In this document: one piece after another, positions 1 through 10,911 of the stretch
How positions within the stretch are numbered: the first letter of the stretch is position 1
How the letters are laid out: each line of letters begins with the position of its first letter
Assembly (NCBI RefSeq): GCF_020858115.1
Contig: NZ_JACYMM010000014.1
Location: forward strand, 62,001-126,000
Direction: 5' to 3'
Length of the DNA stretch: 64,000 nucleotides
Origin: Janthinobacterium sp. FW305-129
GTDB taxonomy: Bacteria > Pseudomonadota > Gammaproteobacteria > Burkholderiales > Burkholderiaceae_D
Position numbers and translations under genes: made by a program
Notes under the pieces: generated by a model
What the model was told of the DNA's origin: nothing
What the model saw: the letters and a program-made list of their open reading frames with translations, nothing else
The model's database searches: none

Positions 1-50
1 TGAATTGCGGTCATGTGCTTGTTTCAAGTGTAATGCGTCTGGTGTGATGC

Positions 51-86
51 GCCGGCTGCCGGGGAAAGCCAGGCTGGCAGGCCGGC
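51..86. repeat. GC-rich inverted repeat downstream of mlaB
   Basis: The arms GCCGGCTGCC (51-60) and GGCAGGCCGGC (76-86) are complementary apart from one bulged base, giving a hairpin past the end of the Mla operon. There is no T-run on either side, so I do not call it an intrinsic terminator. Nothing else is supported in positions 1-224. Confidence 0.35.
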
Positions 87-224
87 GCAGGGCGCCCCTT
101 CCGTGGAGGGTGGCGCAACAGTCAATTATAGTTGGAAACTTCGTGGAACACTTGGAGATCAATCCGGCGGCGCTGCTGGCCTGCCGGCTTGAAAGCTACT
201 GCTGATGCGGGGAGTGGGACAGGA

Positions 225-572
225 TCAATGATGATGCAGGTCGGACGGGCTGCGCTCGGCGTGGCCGCCGGCGCTGGCGCAGTCGTCGGCCGTCAGGGTG
301 CTCGACACGAGCGAACAGACGCCATACAGCTTGGTGAGGTTTTTCAGGTTGTTCGGCAGGTTTTTCAGCTCCAGCACGCCGCCCGCTTCCTGCGCGGCGC
401 GCTGCCACGTCAGCATGACGGAAACGGCGGCCGAATCGACGGCCTTGACGTTGCGCAAGTCGAACTTCGTCTGACCCGAGCGGATGGCGTCCAGACCCTG
501 CTCCAAGGCCGAAGTGGCATTGTGCACGGTCAGGGAAGTCAGGGACTGCAAGGTGTCGAGAGAGTCGGGCAT
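225..572 (-). CDS. mlaB: MlaB-like STAS-domain protein of the Mla phospholipid transporter
   Basis: A 115-residue cytoplasmic protein with a single STAS domain over about residues 10-95. The conserved loop DSAAVSVML (about 46-54) is where STAS proteins carry their regulatory serine. In the Mla system MlaB binds the MlaF ATPase and is needed for assembly and activity of the inner-membrane MlaFEDB complex, which moves phospholipids between the outer and inner membranes. It is the last recognisable gene of the minus-strand run mlaF-E-D-A-C-B, 52 bp after mlaC. The C-terminal tail rich in His and Ser is probably disordered. The assignment rests on domain type plus position in the operon; the sequence alone would only support 'STAS domain'. 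Confidence 0.85.
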   Translation of the reverse strand: MPDSLDTLQSLTSLTVHNATSALEQGLDAIRSGQTKFDLRNVKAVDSAAVSVMLTWQRAAQEAGGVLELKNLPNNLKNLTKLYGVCSLVSSTLTADDCASAGGHAERSPSDLHHH

Positions 573-624
573 GGCGTCGGGCTGCGCTGGTCTGGAGCTG
601 GGTCAGGAGCTATATGATAGCCGA

Positions 625-1260
625 TTATTTGGCTTTGGCGGCGGGACGGCTGGCCAGGGCCTTGTTTTTTGCCTGCAAGGTCTTGATCAGGCCATCGATG
701 CCGCCCTTGCTGATCTCGCTGGCGAAGCTGCTTTTGTACGTTTCCACCAGCCACGCGCCCAGCACGTTGATGTCATAGATCTTCCAGCCGGACGGGGTTT
801 TCGCCACGCGGTAGTTCAGGGGCACGGGTTCGCCGCGCGCCACATTCACTTGCGAGCGCACTTCCACTTCCGTGTCGGCCGGGTCGGCGCGCAGCGGCTT
901 GAATTCCACGGTTTCGTTCTTGATCTGCGACAAGGCGCCCGAATACGTGTAGATCAGCAAGGTGCGGAATTCCGCGGCCAGCTGCTTTTGCTGGTCGGGC
1001 GTAGCGTCGCGCCAGTGGCGGCCGGCGGCCAGCGAGGTCATGCGCTGGAAATCCACGTACGGCAAGATCTTGCTTTCCACCAATTCGGTAACGCGCTTGA
1101 TATCGCCAGCCTGGATGGCCTTGTCGGCCTTGGCCGTGTCGATCACGTCCTGGCTGATGCGTTTGACCAGGGCATCCGGCGCTTCGGCAGCGGGTGCGGC
1201 CTGGGCCGCGGTGGCAAAGGCGATGGTCGCCATCGCCAGCAGTTGTTTCATCAATTTCAT
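625..1260 (-). CDS. mlaC: MlaC-type periplasmic phospholipid-binding protein
   Basis: A 211-residue member of the MlaC/Ttg2D family. An N-terminal Sec signal peptide (MKLMKQLLAMATIAFATAAQA, likely cut after AQA) precedes a domain with family features such as ILPYVDFQRMTSLAAGRHW. MlaC shuttles phospholipids across the periplasm between the outer-membrane MlaA complex and inner-membrane MlaD. I chose the ATG at 1260 because an AAAGG sits 7 nt upstream; an in-frame ATG 10 codons earlier (1290) would put a charged stretch before the signal peptide. The C-terminus is lysine/alanine-rich. It lies between mlaA and mlaB in the same operon. Confidence 0.93.
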   Translation of the reverse strand: MKLMKQLLAMATIAFATAAQAAPAAEAPDALVKRISQDVIDTAKADKAIQAGDIKRVTELVESKILPYVDFQRMTSLAAGRHWRDATPDQQKQLAAEFRTLLIYTYSGALSQIKNETVEFKPLRADPADTEVEVRSQVNVARGEPVPLNYRVAKTPSGWKIYDINVLGAWLVETYKSSFASEISKGGIDGLIKTLQAKNKALASRPAAKAK

Positions 1261-1332
1261 GGTTCTACCTTTCATGGTGTTGCTATGCACCGGCTGGCGT
1301 TGATCGCAGCCGTGGTGTTCTTGTACCGGAGT

Positions 1333-2214
1333 TTACTCCTGAGGCCTGGCCTCGGAGGCAACGGTATTGCTACCAGATGTTACGAGGTCCGCTGGCGCCA
1401 CCTCGGCGGCGGCCGTGGCCGCAGGCGCGTCATTGGCAGGCTGCGGTTTGGCCTCGTACTCCGGCTCGTAATCGCTGGTGTCGTTTTTTGGCACTTTGCG
1501 GTCGCGGCGGTCCGTATCGCCATCGAAGACCTTGCTTTCGCGCGCTTGCAGGAAGCCGTCGCGGATGAATTCATAACGGTCCAGCGCGGCCGCTTCCATC
1601 AGATTGGTCGCGTCGAGCAGCGCGGCGCGCTTGTCGACCACGCGCGTCACCGTGCCGATATTGCGCACCGAGACAGGATCCTTGTAGCGCCATGGGTCGC
1701 CCGTGATATCGAGCGGCAGGGCTACCGTGTCGCGCACGGTCGATGGGCCCAGCAGCGGCAGCATCACGTACGGACCAGGCTGCACGCCATACCAGCCCAG
1801 GGTCTGGCCAAAGTCTTCGCTGTGCTTGGGAATGCCGGCCTGCGAGGCGATGTCGATCAGGCCGAAGATGCCGAAGGTCGAGTTCATGCTGACGCGCACG
1901 ACGTCTTGCAAGCCCGCTTCGCCCTTGCCTTGCAGCAAGTTGTTCACGGCGCTCCACACGTCGGACAAGTTGCCGAAGAAGTTGCCCACGCCCGTTTGCA
2001 CGAACGATGGCGTGACCGTCTTGTAGGCCGTGGCGACCGGTTTCAGGGCCACCTGGTCGACGGTATCGTTGAACTTGAACATCGCGCGGTTGTAACCCTC
2101 GAGCGGGTCGCGCGGATTGGTGCCGGTGGCGCAGGCGCTCACGCTGGCGGCGATGGCCAGGGCCAGGCCGATACGCGCCAGGCTGCCTTGGGATTGTTTG
2201 GTCGACTCGCTCAT
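1333..2214 (-). CDS. mlaA: MlaA/VacJ outer-membrane lipoprotein
   Basis: A 293-residue lipoprotein. The signal peptide ends in a lipobox (SVSAC) with the acylated cysteine at residue 28. The family hallmark DPLEGYNRAMFKFND follows at about 36-50. MlaA sits in the outer membrane, usually with a porin trimer, and removes phospholipids misplaced in the outer leaflet, handing them to MlaC. The last roughly 50 residues are a low-complexity Ala/Pro/Glu tail. Its start overlaps the mlaD stop by 4 bp (ATGA at 2211-2214), indicating translational coupling. Unlike Escherichia coli, where mlaA is elsewhere on the chromosome, here it is inside the mla operon, as is common in Betaproteobacteria. Confidence 0.95.
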   Translation of the reverse strand: MSESTKQSQGSLARIGLALAIAASVSACATGTNPRDPLEGYNRAMFKFNDTVDQVALKPVATAYKTVTPSFVQTGVGNFFGNLSDVWSAVNNLLQGKGEAGLQDVVRVSMNSTFGIFGLIDIASQAGIPKHSEDFGQTLGWYGVQPGPYVMLPLLGPSTVRDTVALPLDITGDPWRYKDPVSVRNIGTVTRVVDKRAALLDATNLMEAAALDRYEFIRDGFLQARESKVFDGDTDRRDRKVPKNDTSDYEPEYEAKPQPANDAPAATAAAEVAPADLVTSGSNTVASEARPQE

Positions 2215-2681
2215 TTGCTGTCCTTTCCTTCCGCTGCCTTGCTGTAGATGAACTGATTGATCAGGTCTTCCAGCACTGTGGCCGATTGAGTACGGGCGAT
2301 CTTGTCGCCCTCTGCCAGGTTCGCCAGATCGCCGCCTGCTTCCAGGCCGATATATTGCTCACCCAGCAAACCGGCCGTCAGAATCTTGGCCGAGCTGTCT
2401 TTCGGAAATTTGTAGCCATCTTCGATGTCGAGTTTCACCAGCGCCTGGTAGGTCTTGTCGTCAAAGCGGATCTCCGCCACGCGCCCCACCACCACGCCGG
2501 CGCCCTTGACGGGCGCCTGCGGCTTGAGGCCGCCAATATTGTCGAACTTGGCCGTAATGGTATACGTCTTGCTGAAAGACAGCGAGCTCATATTGCCGGC
2601 CTTGAGCGCCAGAAACATCAATGCCGCTACACCGAGCAAGACGAACAAGCCGACCCAGACATCCAAAGATTTACGTTGCAT
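2211..2681 (-). CDS. mlaD: MlaD MCE-domain protein of the Mla transporter
   Basis: A 156-residue protein anchored by one N-terminal transmembrane helix (about residues 8-28, WVGLFVLLGVAALMFLALKA), followed by one MCE domain (about 35-115). MlaD forms a hexameric ring in the periplasm, attached to the MlaE permease, and exchanges phospholipid with MlaC. I place the start at the ATG at 2681 because an AGGA lies 6 nt upstream; a TTG two codons earlier is the only alternative. The stop overlaps the start of mlaA by 4 bp. The gap to mlaE (about 80 bp) is the largest within the operon except for nothing recognisable in it. Confidence 0.94.
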   Translation of the reverse strand: MQRKSLDVWVGLFVLLGVAALMFLALKAGNMSSLSFSKTYTITAKFDNIGGLKPQAPVKGAGVVVGRVAEIRFDDKTYQALVKLDIEDGYKFPKDSSAKILTAGLLGEQYIGLEAGGDLANLAEGDKIARTQSATVLEDLINQFIYSKAAEGKDSK

Positions 2682-2760
2682 AAACAATCCTAAATAATTT
2701 TTACTTGTTGCCGCCTGCGCAATATCCTGCCCAGGCCCGCTGTTTGTCGCTGATGAGCAA

Positions 2761-3543
2761 TTACTTGCTAAACATCAACGCTGTCATCATGAAATCGAGC
2801 CACCACACCATCAACGACGAAATCACCACCGTGCGCGTAGTGGCGCCGGAGACGTCTTCCGGCGTCGGCTGCGCCTGGTAACCCTGGAACAGCGCGATGA
2901 AGGTCACCGCGATGCCGAACACCAGGCTCTTGATGGTGCCGTTGCCGACCTCTTTCCAGACATCCACGCCGCCTTGCATCTGCGACCAGAACGAGCCTTC
3001 ATCGACGCCGATCAGCACCACGCCGACCAGGTAGCTGCCGACGATGCCGACGGCCGTGAAGATGGCGCCCAGGATAGGCATGGCGATCACGCCGGCCCAG
3101 AAACGGGGCGCCAGCACGCGCTGGATCGGGTTCACGGCCATCATTTCCATGGCCGACAATTGCTCGCCCGCCTTCATCAGGCCGATTTCCGCCGTCAGCG
3201 AGGTGCCAGCGCGGCCCGCGAACAGCAAAGCCGTCACGACGGGGCCCAGTTCGCGCGTCAGCGACAGCGCCACCAGCAAGCCCAGCGACTGCTCGGCGCC
3301 ATACGTGGTCAAGGTGTAATAGCCTTGCAAACCCAGCACCATGCCGACAAACAGGCCGGAGACGGCGGTAATCACCAGCGAGCGGTTACCGATAAAAAAC
3401 AGTTGCTCGATCACCAGGCGCGGACGGCGCCACAGGCCGCCCGACGAGGCGATGATGATAAAGAACGAACGCACGGCAAAGCCGAGATCTTGTACCGCAT
3501 TGCGCAACCATGCTCCGATCGCCGCCAGGAAACGCGCGATCAT
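2761..3543 (-). CDS. mlaE: MlaE ABC-transporter permease
   Basis: A 260-residue integral membrane protein of the MlaE/TrnE permease family (PF02405). It has an amphipathic N-terminus and five to six hydrophobic segments, and the conserved cytoplasmic region SLTRELGPVVTALLFAGRAG followed by EIGLMKAGEQL. It forms the dimeric membrane core of the MlaFEDB complex in the inner membrane. Its start overlaps the mlaF stop by 4 bp (ATGA at 3540-3543), so the two are probably translationally coupled. Confidence 0.95.
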   Translation of the reverse strand: MIARFLAAIGAWLRNAVQDLGFAVRSFFIIIASSGGLWRRPRLVIEQLFFIGNRSLVITAVSGLFVGMVLGLQGYYTLTTYGAEQSLGLLVALSLTRELGPVVTALLFAGRAGTSLTAEIGLMKAGEQLSAMEMMAVNPIQRVLAPRFWAGVIAMPILGAIFTAVGIVGSYLVGVVLIGVDEGSFWSQMQGGVDVWKEVGNGTIKSLVFGIAVTFIALFQGYQAQPTPEDVSGATTRTVVISSLMVWWLDFMMTALMFSK

Positions 3544-4361
3544 CGGCCGCCCCCCGCGTGCAGACCCAGGTCATCGGCCAGCGACTTGCCCGGATAATGG
3601 AACGGTACGGGGCCATCGGCCTCGGCATTGACGAACTGCTTGACGTAAGGATGCGTCGACACGGCCATCTCGGCCGGCGTGCCGTGCGCCACGATCTTGC
3701 CCGATGACAGAAAATAGACATAATCAGCGATGGCGAAACACTCCTTCACATCGTGCGATACCAGGATAGACGTGGAGCCCAGCGCATCGTTCAGATTGCG
3801 GATCAAATTGGCCGTCACGCCCATGGAAATCGGGTCCAGGCCGGCGAACGGCTCGTCGTACATGATCAATTCGGGGTCGAGCGCGATGGCGCGCGCCAGC
3901 GCGACGCGGCGGCCCATGCCGCCCGAAATCTCGGCCGGCTTCAATTGCGCCGCATTGCGCAAGCCCACGGCGTGCAGCTTCATCAGCACCAGGGTGCGGA
4001 TCAGCTCTTCATTCAAGTCCGTGTGTTCGCGCAGGGGGAAGGCCACGTTCTCGAACGCCGTCAAGTCCGTAAACAGCGCGCCGTGCTGGAACAGCATGCC
4101 CATCTTGCGGCGCAGCTGATACAGCTCGTCGGTGCCCAGCGTATGCACGATCTGGCCGTCCACATTCACGGAACCGGAACTGGGACGCAGCTGCCCGCCG
4201 ATCAGGCGCAGTACGGTCGTCTTGCCACTGCCGGAGCCACCCATGACGGCCACAACTTTTCCACGTGGGAAATCCATTTGAAGGCCCGATAAAATCGAAC
4301 GTTCTCCATAGGCAAAGTGTAAATCACGGATCTCAACAAGATTTGGCACGACGAAGCTCAC
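3540..4361 (-). CDS. mlaF: MlaF ABC-transporter ATPase
   Basis: A 273-residue ATP-binding subunit with Walker A GGSGSGKT (41-48), the Mla-type signature SGGMGRR (146-152), Walker B LIMYDE (165-170) and the switch histidine in SHDVKE (His203). It powers phospholipid transport by MlaE. The start codon at 4361 is GTG, with no clear ribosome-binding site; a GTG five codons downstream is a possible alternative. It is the first gene of the operon. The C-terminal extension past about residue 245 resembles the tail that in MlaF contacts the neighbouring subunit. Confidence 0.95.
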   Translation of the reverse strand: MSFVVPNLVEIRDLHFAYGERSILSGLQMDFPRGKVVAVMGGSGSGKTTVLRLIGGQLRPSSGSVNVDGQIVHTLGTDELYQLRRKMGMLFQHGALFTDLTAFENVAFPLREHTDLNEELIRTLVLMKLHAVGLRNAAQLKPAEISGGMGRRVALARAIALDPELIMYDEPFAGLDPISMGVTANLIRNLNDALGSTSILVSHDVKECFAIADYVYFLSSGKIVAHGTPAEMAVSTHPYVKQFVNAEADGPVPFHYPGKSLADDLGLHAGGGR

Positions 4362-4540
4362 TATTTTAATGGCGTATTGTAGTGCAGAAACGCCAACCTC
4401 TGCTGAGACACCCCTTGGGACAGCCCCGTAAAGGGGAAGAATACAACACTAATGAATCGAAAGTCAGATATTGTAGTGGAAATTTGACCTGCGCATCGCG
4501 CACCCATCCGATGGCACTCACGGCTGTCGACTTGACAAGT

Positions 4541-4579
4541 AAAAATAAGAAAGGCCACGGCGCGCTCCGCGCCGTGGCC
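4541..4579 (-). terminator. Intrinsic terminator of the gltBD operon
   Basis: A perfect 12-bp stem (GGCCACGGCGCG at 4553-4564 paired with 4568-4579) with a 3-nt loop. On the minus strand it is followed by a U-rich tract (TTTCTTATTTTT). It starts 30 bp past the gltD stop, so it ends the gltB-gltD transcript and insulates mlaF. The remaining 4362-4540 stretch must hold the mla promoter, but I see no convincing -35/-10 pair there. Confidence 0.85.
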
Positions 4580-4608
4580 CTGTCAAAAAACGAACAATTG
4601 CTCGTTAA

Positions 4609-6072
4609 TTAGCGCGGCAGCAGGGATGCCCCCATCAGGAACTCATCGACGGCACGCGCGCACTGGCGCCCTTCGCGGATGGCCCACACCACCAGCGACT
4701 GGCCACGGCGCATGTCGCCGGCCGCAAAGACTTTCGGCACCGAGGTCTGGTAGCAGCCGGCGCCATCTGTTGTCGCCTTGACATTGCCGCGCGCATCCGT
4801 ATCGACGCCGAACGCTTCCAGCACTTGTTGCACTGGGGAAACAAAACCCATGGCCAGGAAGACCAGGTCCGCTTTCATCTCGAATTCCGAGTTCGGCACT
4901 TCGCTCATCTTGCCGTCTTTCCATTCGACTCTGCAGGCGATCAGCTTTTCCACCTTGCCGCCCTTGCCTTCGAAACGCTTGGTGGCCACGGCCCAGTCGC
5001 GCTCGCAGCCTTCCTCGTGCGAGGACGAGGTGCGCAGCTTGGTCGGCCAGTAGGGCCAGACGAGCGGCTTGTTTTCCTGTTCCGGCGGCTGCGGCATCAG
5101 TTCGAACTGGGCCACGGAGGCGGCGCCATGGCGGTTCGAGGTGCCGACGCAGTCGGAACCCGTGTCGCCGCCGCCGATCACCACCACGTGCTTGCCCGTG
5201 GCCTTGATCTGGTCCTTGAGCTTGTCGCCCGCGTTGACCTTGTTTTGCAGCGGCAGGAAATCCATGGCGAAGTGCACGCCTTTCAAGTCGCGGCCCGGCA
5301 CGGGCAAATCGCGCGGCTGCTCGGCGCCGCCGGCCATGATGACGGCGTCGAATTCCTTTTCCAGGTCTTCCGGGAAAATGGTTTCCTTGGCCCAGTTGTT
5401 GACATGGGCAGGGAAGTCCTTGCCGACCAGCACGCTGGTGCGGAAGACGACGCCTTCGGCTTCCATCTGTTTTACGCGCAGGTCGATGTGCGACTTTTCC
5501 ATCTTGAAGTCGGGGATGCCATAACGCAACAAGCCACCGACCCGGTCGCTCTTCTCGAACACGGTGACGGCATGGCCGGCGCGCGCCAGCTGCTGCGCCG
5601 CCGCCAGGCCGGCGGGGCCGGAACCGACGATGGCGACTTTCTTGCCGGTGCTAAAACCCGCCGGCTGCGGCGTGACCCAGCCGTGCTCCCAGCCCATGTC
5701 GATGATCTTGTGTTCGATGGACTTGATGCCGACCGGATCTTCGTGGATGCCCAGGGTGCAGGCCGACTCGCACGGCGCCGGGCAAATGCGGCCCGTAAAT
5801 TCCGGGAAGTTATTCGTCGAATGCAAGATGTCGAGGGCTTCGCGGTAGGCGCCGCGGTACACCAGGTCATTCCAGTCGGGAATGATGTTATTCACGGGAC
5901 AACCCGTGGTGCAGAAGGGGATGCCGCAATCCATGCAGCGCGCACCTTGCACGGTCGCTTGCGCATCCGACAGGTGCAGCACGAATTCCTTGTAGTTCTT
6001 CAGACGCGCGGCAGGCTCCAGATAGTGTTCGTCCTGGCGCTTGAATTCCATGAAGCCGGTAATTTTACCCAC
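4609..6072 (-). CDS. gltD: Glutamate synthase (NADPH) small subunit
   Basis: A 487-residue beta subunit of glutamate synthase. It carries FAD, oxidises NADPH and passes electrons through Fe-S clusters to the GltB subunit for glutamate formation from glutamine and 2-oxoglutarate. Two cysteine clusters lie at 46/49/54/58 and 97/101/105. The FAD-binding GSGPAG is at 150-155 and the NADPH-binding [13 protein letters not shown] at about 290. I chose the GTG at 6072, giving the family-typical start GKITGFMEF with AGGA 6 nt upstream; the open frame continues 18 codons further upstream without a ribosome-binding site. It follows gltB by 67 bp. Confidence 0.96.
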   Translation of the reverse strand: MGKITGFMEFKRQDEHYLEPAARLKNYKEFVLHLSDAQATVQGARCMDCGIPFCTTGCPVNNIIPDWNDLVYRGAYREALDILHSTNNFPEFTGRICPAPCESACTLGIHEDPVGIKSIEHKIIDMGWEHGWVTPQPAGFSTGKKVAIVGSGPAGLAAAQQLARAGHAVTVFEKSDRVGGLLRYGIPDFKMEKSHIDLRVKQMEAEGVVFRTSVLVGKDFPAHVNNWAKETIFPEDLEKEFDAVIMAGGAEQPRDLPVPGRDLKGVHFAMDFLPLQNKVNAGDKLKDQIKATGKHVVVIGGGDTGSDCVGTSNRHGAASVAQFELMPQPPEQENKPLVWPYWPTKLRTSSSHEEGCERDWAVATKRFEGKGGKVEKLIACRVEWKDGKMSEVPNSEFEMKADLVFLAMGFVSPVQQVLEAFGVDTDARGNVKATTDGAGCYQTSVPKVFAAGDMRRGQSLVVWAIREGRQCARAVDEFLMGASLLPR

Positions 6073-6139
6073 GATGTTTCCTTTGTATTTGGCTGGCGGG
6101 GAGCGGCCTGGCCGCTCCCGTATCATTGTTCTAGCTGGC

Positions 6140-9100
6140 TCAGGCGGCGACGGCTTGCACTTCCATGGCGGCGTCAGCCGCCATTTCGATCAGTGCGCGC
6201 TTGTATTCGTTCGGGAAGACTTTCACGAACTTGCCGCGCGCCGCGGCCCAGTCGTCGAGCAGGACGCGGGCGCGGGTGCTGCCCGTGTGCTTGAAGTGAC
6301 GCTCGATCAGGCGCTTGAGGATGACTTCGTCCGCTTCCGGCACGCCATCGCGGTGCTGCGTATGCCAGGCATCGCGGTCCAGATGCTGTTCCGCCGCCGA
6401 CACGACCTTGTCCAGGCTGACCATGGCCGTGTTGCACTTGCTGGCAAAGTCGCCGGCCGGGTCATACACATAGGCGATGCCGCCCGACATGCCGGCCGCG
6501 AAGTTGCGTCCCGTGTTGCCCAGTACCACCACCGTGCCGCCCGTCATGTATTCGCAGCCATGGTCGCCCAGGCCCTCGACCACCGTGGTGGCGCCCGAGT
6601 TGCGCACGGCAAAGCGTTCGCCGGCCACGCCGTTGAAGAAGGCTTCGCCGGCAATGGCGCCGTACAGCACCGTGTTGCCGATGATGATGTTGTCCACGGC
6701 CCAGCCACGGAATTCCGTATTCGGCCGCACGATGATGCGCCCGCCCGACAATCCTTTACCCACGTAATCGTTGCCCTCGCCCACCAGGTCGATCGTGATG
6801 CCGTGCGCCAGGAAGGCGCAGGCCGACTGGCCCGCCGTGCCTTGCAGCTGGATGTGGATGGTGTCGTCCGGCAAGCCGGCGTGGCCGTATTTCTTCGCCA
6901 CTTCGCCGGACAGCATGGTGCCCACCGTGCGGTTCAGGTTGCGCACGGGCGAGATGAAGGAGACGCGCTCGCCCTTTTCCAGCGCCGCGCGCGCTTGCGC
7001 GATCAGCTTGTGGTCGAGCGCCTTTTCCAGCGCATGGTCCTGGAATTCCACGTGGCGGCAAGCCTGGCCATCCGGGGTTTCCGGCTTGTAGAAGATGGAC
7101 GAGAAGTCCAGCCCCTGCGCCTTCCAGTGCGCAATCGCCTTCGATTTGTCGAGCAAGTCCACGCGGCCGATCAGCTCGTCATACGTGCGGATGCCCAGCT
7201 GCGCCATCAATTGGCGGGCTTCTTCGGCCACGAAGAAGAAGTAATTGACGACATACTCGGGCTTGCCCGAGAACTTGGCGCGCAGGACCGGATCTTGCGT
7301 AGCCACGCCCACAGGGCACGTGTTCAAGTGGCATTTGCGCATCATGATGCAGCCCTCGACCACCAGCGGCGCCGTGGCGAAACCGATCTCGTCGGCGCCC
7401 AGCAAGGCGGCGATGACCACGTCGCGGCCCGTCTTCATCTGGCCGTCGGCCTGCACGCGGATACGGCTGCGCAAGCCGTTCAAGACCAGGGTTTGTTGCG
7501 TTTCAGCAAGGCCCAACTCCCACGGCGTGCCCGCATGTTTTACGGACGACAATGGCGAAGCGCCCGTGCCGCCGTCATGGCCGGCGACGACCACGTGGTC
7601 GGCCTTGGCCTTGGTGACGCCGGCGGCGACCGTGCCGATGCCCACTTCCGACACCAGCTTCACGGAAATCGACGCGCGCGGATTGGCGTTCTTCAAGTCA
7701 TGGATCAGCTGCGCCAGGTCTTCGATGGAATAAATGTCGTGGTGCGGCGGCGGCGAAATCAGGCCCACGCCCGGCACGGAAAAGCGCAGGCTGGCGATGT
7801 ATTCGGACACCTTATGGCCCGGCAACTGGCCGCCCTCGCCCGGTTTGGCGCCCTGCGCCATCTTGATCTGGATCTGGTCGGCCGAGTTCAGGTAGGCGGC
7901 CGTGACGCCGAAACGTCCCGACGCCACCTGCTTGATGCGCGAGCGCATGGAATCGCCTTCCTGCAGCGGAATATCGACGACGATCTGCTCGGCGCCCACC
8001 ACCGACGCCATGGTGTCGCCCTGGCGGATCGGGATGCCCTTCAATTCCTGCGTGTAGCGGTTCGGATCTTCGCCGCCCTCGCCCGTGTTCGACTTGCCGC
8101 CGATGCGGTTCATGGCGACCGCAAGCGTTGCGTGCGCTTCCGTGCTGATCGAACCGAGCGACATGGCGCCCGTGGCGAAACGCTTGACGATTTCCTTGGC
8201 CGGTTCCACTTCGTCGAGCGGGATGGCCTTGGTCGGGTCGAGCTTGAACTCGAACAGGCCGCGCAGGGTCAGGTGGCGACGGCTCTGGTCGTTGATGATT
8301 TGCGCGTACTCCTTATAGCTGGAGAAATTGTTGCTGCGCGTGGAGTGCTGCAGCTTGGCAATCGCGTCCGGCGTCCACATATGGTCTTCGCCGCGCACGC
8401 GGAATGCGTATTCGCCGCCCGCGTCAAGCTTATCCGCCAGCACGGGATCGTTGCCGAAGGCCAGCGCGTGCAGGCGCAGCGCTTCTTCCGCCACTTCAAA
8501 CACGCCGATGCCTTCCACGTTCGAGGCCGTGCCCTTGAAGTATTTGTCCACCAGCGACTTGTTCAGGCCGATGGCTTCGAAGATTTGCGCGCCGCAGTAC
8601 GACATATACGTCGAAATGCCCATCTTCGACATGACTTTCATCAAGCCTTTGCCGACCGCCTTGGTGTAATTGTAGATGGCTTTGTCCGCCGACAAGTCGC
8701 CGGGCAAACCGTGCGCCATCTCGGCCAGGGTTTCCATGGCCAGATACGGGTGGACGGCTTCCGCGCCATAGCCTGCCAGCAAGGCGAAGTGGTGCGTTTC
8801 GCGGGCCGAGCCCGTTTCCACGACGAGGCCGGTTGAGGCGCGCAAACCCTTGCTCACCAGGTGCTGGTGCACGGTGGAGGTGGCCAGCAGCGCGGGGATC
8901 GCCACCTGGTCGGCGCAAATGGCGCGGTCCGAGACGATCAAAATGTTGTGGCCGGATTTCACGGCGTCGACGGCTTCCGCGCACAGCGAGGCCAGGCACG
9001 CTTCCACGCCTTCCTTGCCCCAGGCCAGCGGGTAGCAGATGTCCAGTTCGTACGACTTGAACTTGCCGCCCGTGTGGGCGCTGATGTTGCGCAAGCGGGC

Positions 9101-10840
9101 CATGTCGTCAAAGCCCAGCACGGGCTGCGCCACTTCCAGGCGCATCGGCGGGTTGACGTTATTGGTATCGAGCAAGTTCGGTTTCGGGCCGATGAAGGAC
9201 ACGAGCGACATCACCATCGCTTCGCGGATCGGGTCGATCGGCGGATTCGTCACTTGCGCGAACAATTGCTTGAAGTAGTTATACAGCGGCTTGAGCTTGT
9301 TCGACATGACGGCCAGCGGCGAATCATTGCCCATCGAGCCCGTCGCCTCTTCGCCGGCCAGTGCCATCGGCGCCATGAGGAATTTCAAGTCTTCCTGCGT
9401 ATAGCCGAACGCCTGCTGGCGGTCCAGCAGCGACGGCTGAGCTTTTTCGCCCTGGGCGCGGTCCTGTTTCGCTTGTCCTTCGGCCAGCTTGATCTCGTCG
9501 AGCTTGATGCGCACCGAGTTGATCCACGCTTTATAGGGCTTGGCGTTCGCGTAGGTGTTTTTCAATTCCTGGTCGTCGATGATGCGGCCCGCTTCCAGGT
9601 CGATCAGGAACATCTTACCGGGCTGCAAGCGCCATTTCTGGATGATTTTCGACTCGGGAATCGGCAGCACGCCCGATTCCGACGCCATCACCACCAGGTC
9701 GTCGTCCGTGACGATGTAGCGGGCCGGACGCAAGCCATTGCGGTCCAGCGTGCCGCCGATGTGGCGGCCATCCGTGAATGCCATGGCGGCGGGGCCGTCC
9801 CACGGTTCCATCATGGCCGCGTGGTATTCATAGAAGGCGCGGCGGTTGTCATCCATCGTCGTGTGGTTTTCCCACGCTTCCGGAATCATCATCATCATCG
9901 CCTGGGCGATCGGGTAGCCGGCCATCAGCAGCAGTTCCAGCGCATTGTCGAAGCACGCCGTGTCGGACTGGCCTTCATAGATCAGCGGGAACAGTTTCTG
10001 CAGGTCGTCGCCCAGCACGGCCGACTTCATCACGCCTTCGCGCGCGCGCATCCAGTTGAAGTTGCCTTTCACCGTGTTGATCTCGCCATTGTGCGCGATC
10101 AAACGGTAGGGGTGGGCCAGCGGCCATTCGGGGAAGGTATTCGTCGAGAAACGCTGGTGCACCAAGGCCAGGGCCGAGATGCAGCGCGCGTCCTGCAAGT
10201 CCTTGTAGTACACGCCCACCTGGTCGGCCAGCAGCAAGCCTTTATAGACAATCGTGCGCGCCGACATCGACGGCACGAAGAATTCCTTGCCGTGCAGCAG
10301 TTTCAAGGCCTGGATGGCGTGGCCCGACGATTTGCGGATCACATACAGTTTGCGCTCGAGCGCGTCGGTAACCATGATGTCCGGGCCGCGGCCGATGAAG
10401 ATCTGGCGGATGACCGGTTCCTTGGCGCGCACGGTGGGCGACATCGGCATGTCCGTATCGATGGGCACGTTGCGCCAGCCCAGCACGACCTGGCCCTCGA
10501 TGCGCACGGCCCGTTCGATTTCCTGTTCGCAAGCGATGCGCGAGGCGTGTTCCTTCGGCAGGAAGACCATGCCCACGCCGTATTCGCCAGGCGGCGGCAA
10601 TTCCACGCCCTGCTTGGCCATTTCTTCGCGGTAGTACTGGTCGGGAATCTGGATCAGGATGCCGGCGCCATCGCCCATCAGCGCATCGGCGCCCACGGCG
10701 CCCCGGTGATCGAGGTTTTTCAGAATCAGCAAGCCCTGTTCGACGATCGAATGGGTCTTGTTGCCCTTGATATGGGCGACGAAACCGACGCCGCAGGCAT
10801 CGTGTTCATTGGCTGGGTCGTACAGGCCTTGCGCTTTCAT
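6140..10840 (-). CDS. gltB: Glutamate synthase (NADPH) large subunit
   Basis: A 1,566-residue alpha subunit. The class-II glutaminase nucleophile is Cys16 (EHDACGVGF), exposed after removal of a 15-residue propeptide. An amidotransferase domain is followed by the central domain, the FMN-binding synthase domain and the C-terminal beta-helix domain. The [3Fe-4S] motif [13 protein letters not shown] lies near residue 1170. The enzyme makes two glutamates from glutamine and 2-oxoglutarate, the main ammonia-assimilation step with glutamine synthetase. The length is normal for GltB. GGAG lies 7 nt before the ATG. It is first in the gltBD operon. Confidence 0.97.
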   Translation of the reverse strand: MKAQGLYDPANEHDACGVGFVAHIKGNKTHSIVEQGLLILKNLDHRGAVGADALMGDGAGILIQIPDQYYREEMAKQGVELPPPGEYGVGMVFLPKEHASRIACEQEIERAVRIEGQVVLGWRNVPIDTDMPMSPTVRAKEPVIRQIFIGRGPDIMVTDALERKLYVIRKSSGHAIQALKLLHGKEFFVPSMSARTIVYKGLLLADQVGVYYKDLQDARCISALALVHQRFSTNTFPEWPLAHPYRLIAHNGEINTVKGNFNWMRAREGVMKSAVLGDDLQKLFPLIYEGQSDTACFDNALELLLMAGYPIAQAMMMMIPEAWENHTTMDDNRRAFYEYHAAMMEPWDGPAAMAFTDGRHIGGTLDRNGLRPARYIVTDDDLVVMASESGVLPIPESKIIQKWRLQPGKMFLIDLEAGRIIDDQELKNTYANAKPYKAWINSVRIKLDEIKLAEGQAKQDRAQGEKAQPSLLDRQQAFGYTQEDLKFLMAPMALAGEEATGSMGNDSPLAVMSNKLKPLYNYFKQLFAQVTNPPIDPIREAMVMSLVSFIGPKPNLLDTNNVNPPMRLEVAQPVLGFDDMARLRNISAHTGGKFKSYELDICYPLAWGKEGVEACLASLCAEAVDAVKSGHNILIVSDRAICADQVAIPALLATSTVHQHLVSKGLRASTGLVVETGSARETHHFALLAGYGAEAVHPYLAMETLAEMAHGLPGDLSADKAIYNYTKAVGKGLMKVMSKMGISTYMSYCGAQIFEAIGLNKSLVDKYFKGTASNVEGIGVFEVAEEALRLHALAFGNDPVLADKLDAGGEYAFRVRGEDHMWTPDAIAKLQHSTRSNNFSSYKEYAQIINDQSRRHLTLRGLFEFKLDPTKAIPLDEVEPAKEIVKRFATGAMSLGSISTEAHATLAVAMNRIGGKSNTGEGGEDPNRYTQELKGIPIRQGDTMASVVGAEQIVVDIPLQEGDSMRSRIKQVASGRFGVTAAYLNSADQIQIKMAQGAKPGEGGQLPGHKVSEYIASLRFSVPGVGLISPPPHHDIYSIEDLAQLIHDLKNANPRASISVKLVSEVGIGTVAAGVTKAKADHVVVAGHDGGTGASPLSSVKHAGTPWELGLAETQQTLVLNGLRSRIRVQADGQMKTGRDVVIAALLGADEIGFATAPLVVEGCIMMRKCHLNTCPVGVATQDPVLRAKFSGKPEYVVNYFFFVAEEARQLMAQLGIRTYDELIGRVDLLDKSKAIAHWKAQGLDFSSIFYKPETPDGQACRHVEFQDHALEKALDHKLIAQARAALEKGERVSFISPVRNLNRTVGTMLSGEVAKKYGHAGLPDDTIHIQLQGTAGQSACAFLAHGITIDLVGEGNDYVGKGLSGGRIIVRPNTEFRGWAVDNIIIGNTVLYGAIAGEAFFNGVAGERFAVRNSGATTVVEGLGDHGCEYMTGGTVVVLGNTGRNFAAGMSGGIAYVYDPAGDFASKCNTAMVSLDKVVSAAEQHLDRDAWHTQHRDGVPEADEVILKRLIERHFKHTGSTRARVLLDDWAAARGKFVKVFPNEYKRALIEMAADAAMEVQAVAA

Positions 10841-10874
10841 GGGCTTCTCCGCTGCATATGACTATCGAAAAACT

Positions 10875-10903
10875 AGAGTAGTGCAACGCAACAAAAAACT
10901 CAA
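10875..10903 (-). promoter_or_regulatory. Possible sigma-70 promoter of gltBD
   Basis: On the minus strand TTGAGT (-35, 10898-10903) and TACTCT (-10, 10875-10880) are 17 bp apart, about 35 bp before the gltB start. Each hexamer matches consensus at four of six positions. No repressor or NtrC site was recognised. Confidence 0.35.
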
Positions 10904-10911
10904 CTAGAACA

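Noticed and set aside
484-2247. 587-codon plus-strand open frame across the mla operon
   Set aside because: It lies opposite mlaC and mlaA, which have clear family motifs, and shows shadow composition.
6041-10861. Long plus-strand open frames (931 and 666 codons) opposite gltB
   Set aside because: Complement of a conserved glutamate synthase gene; no recognisable domain.
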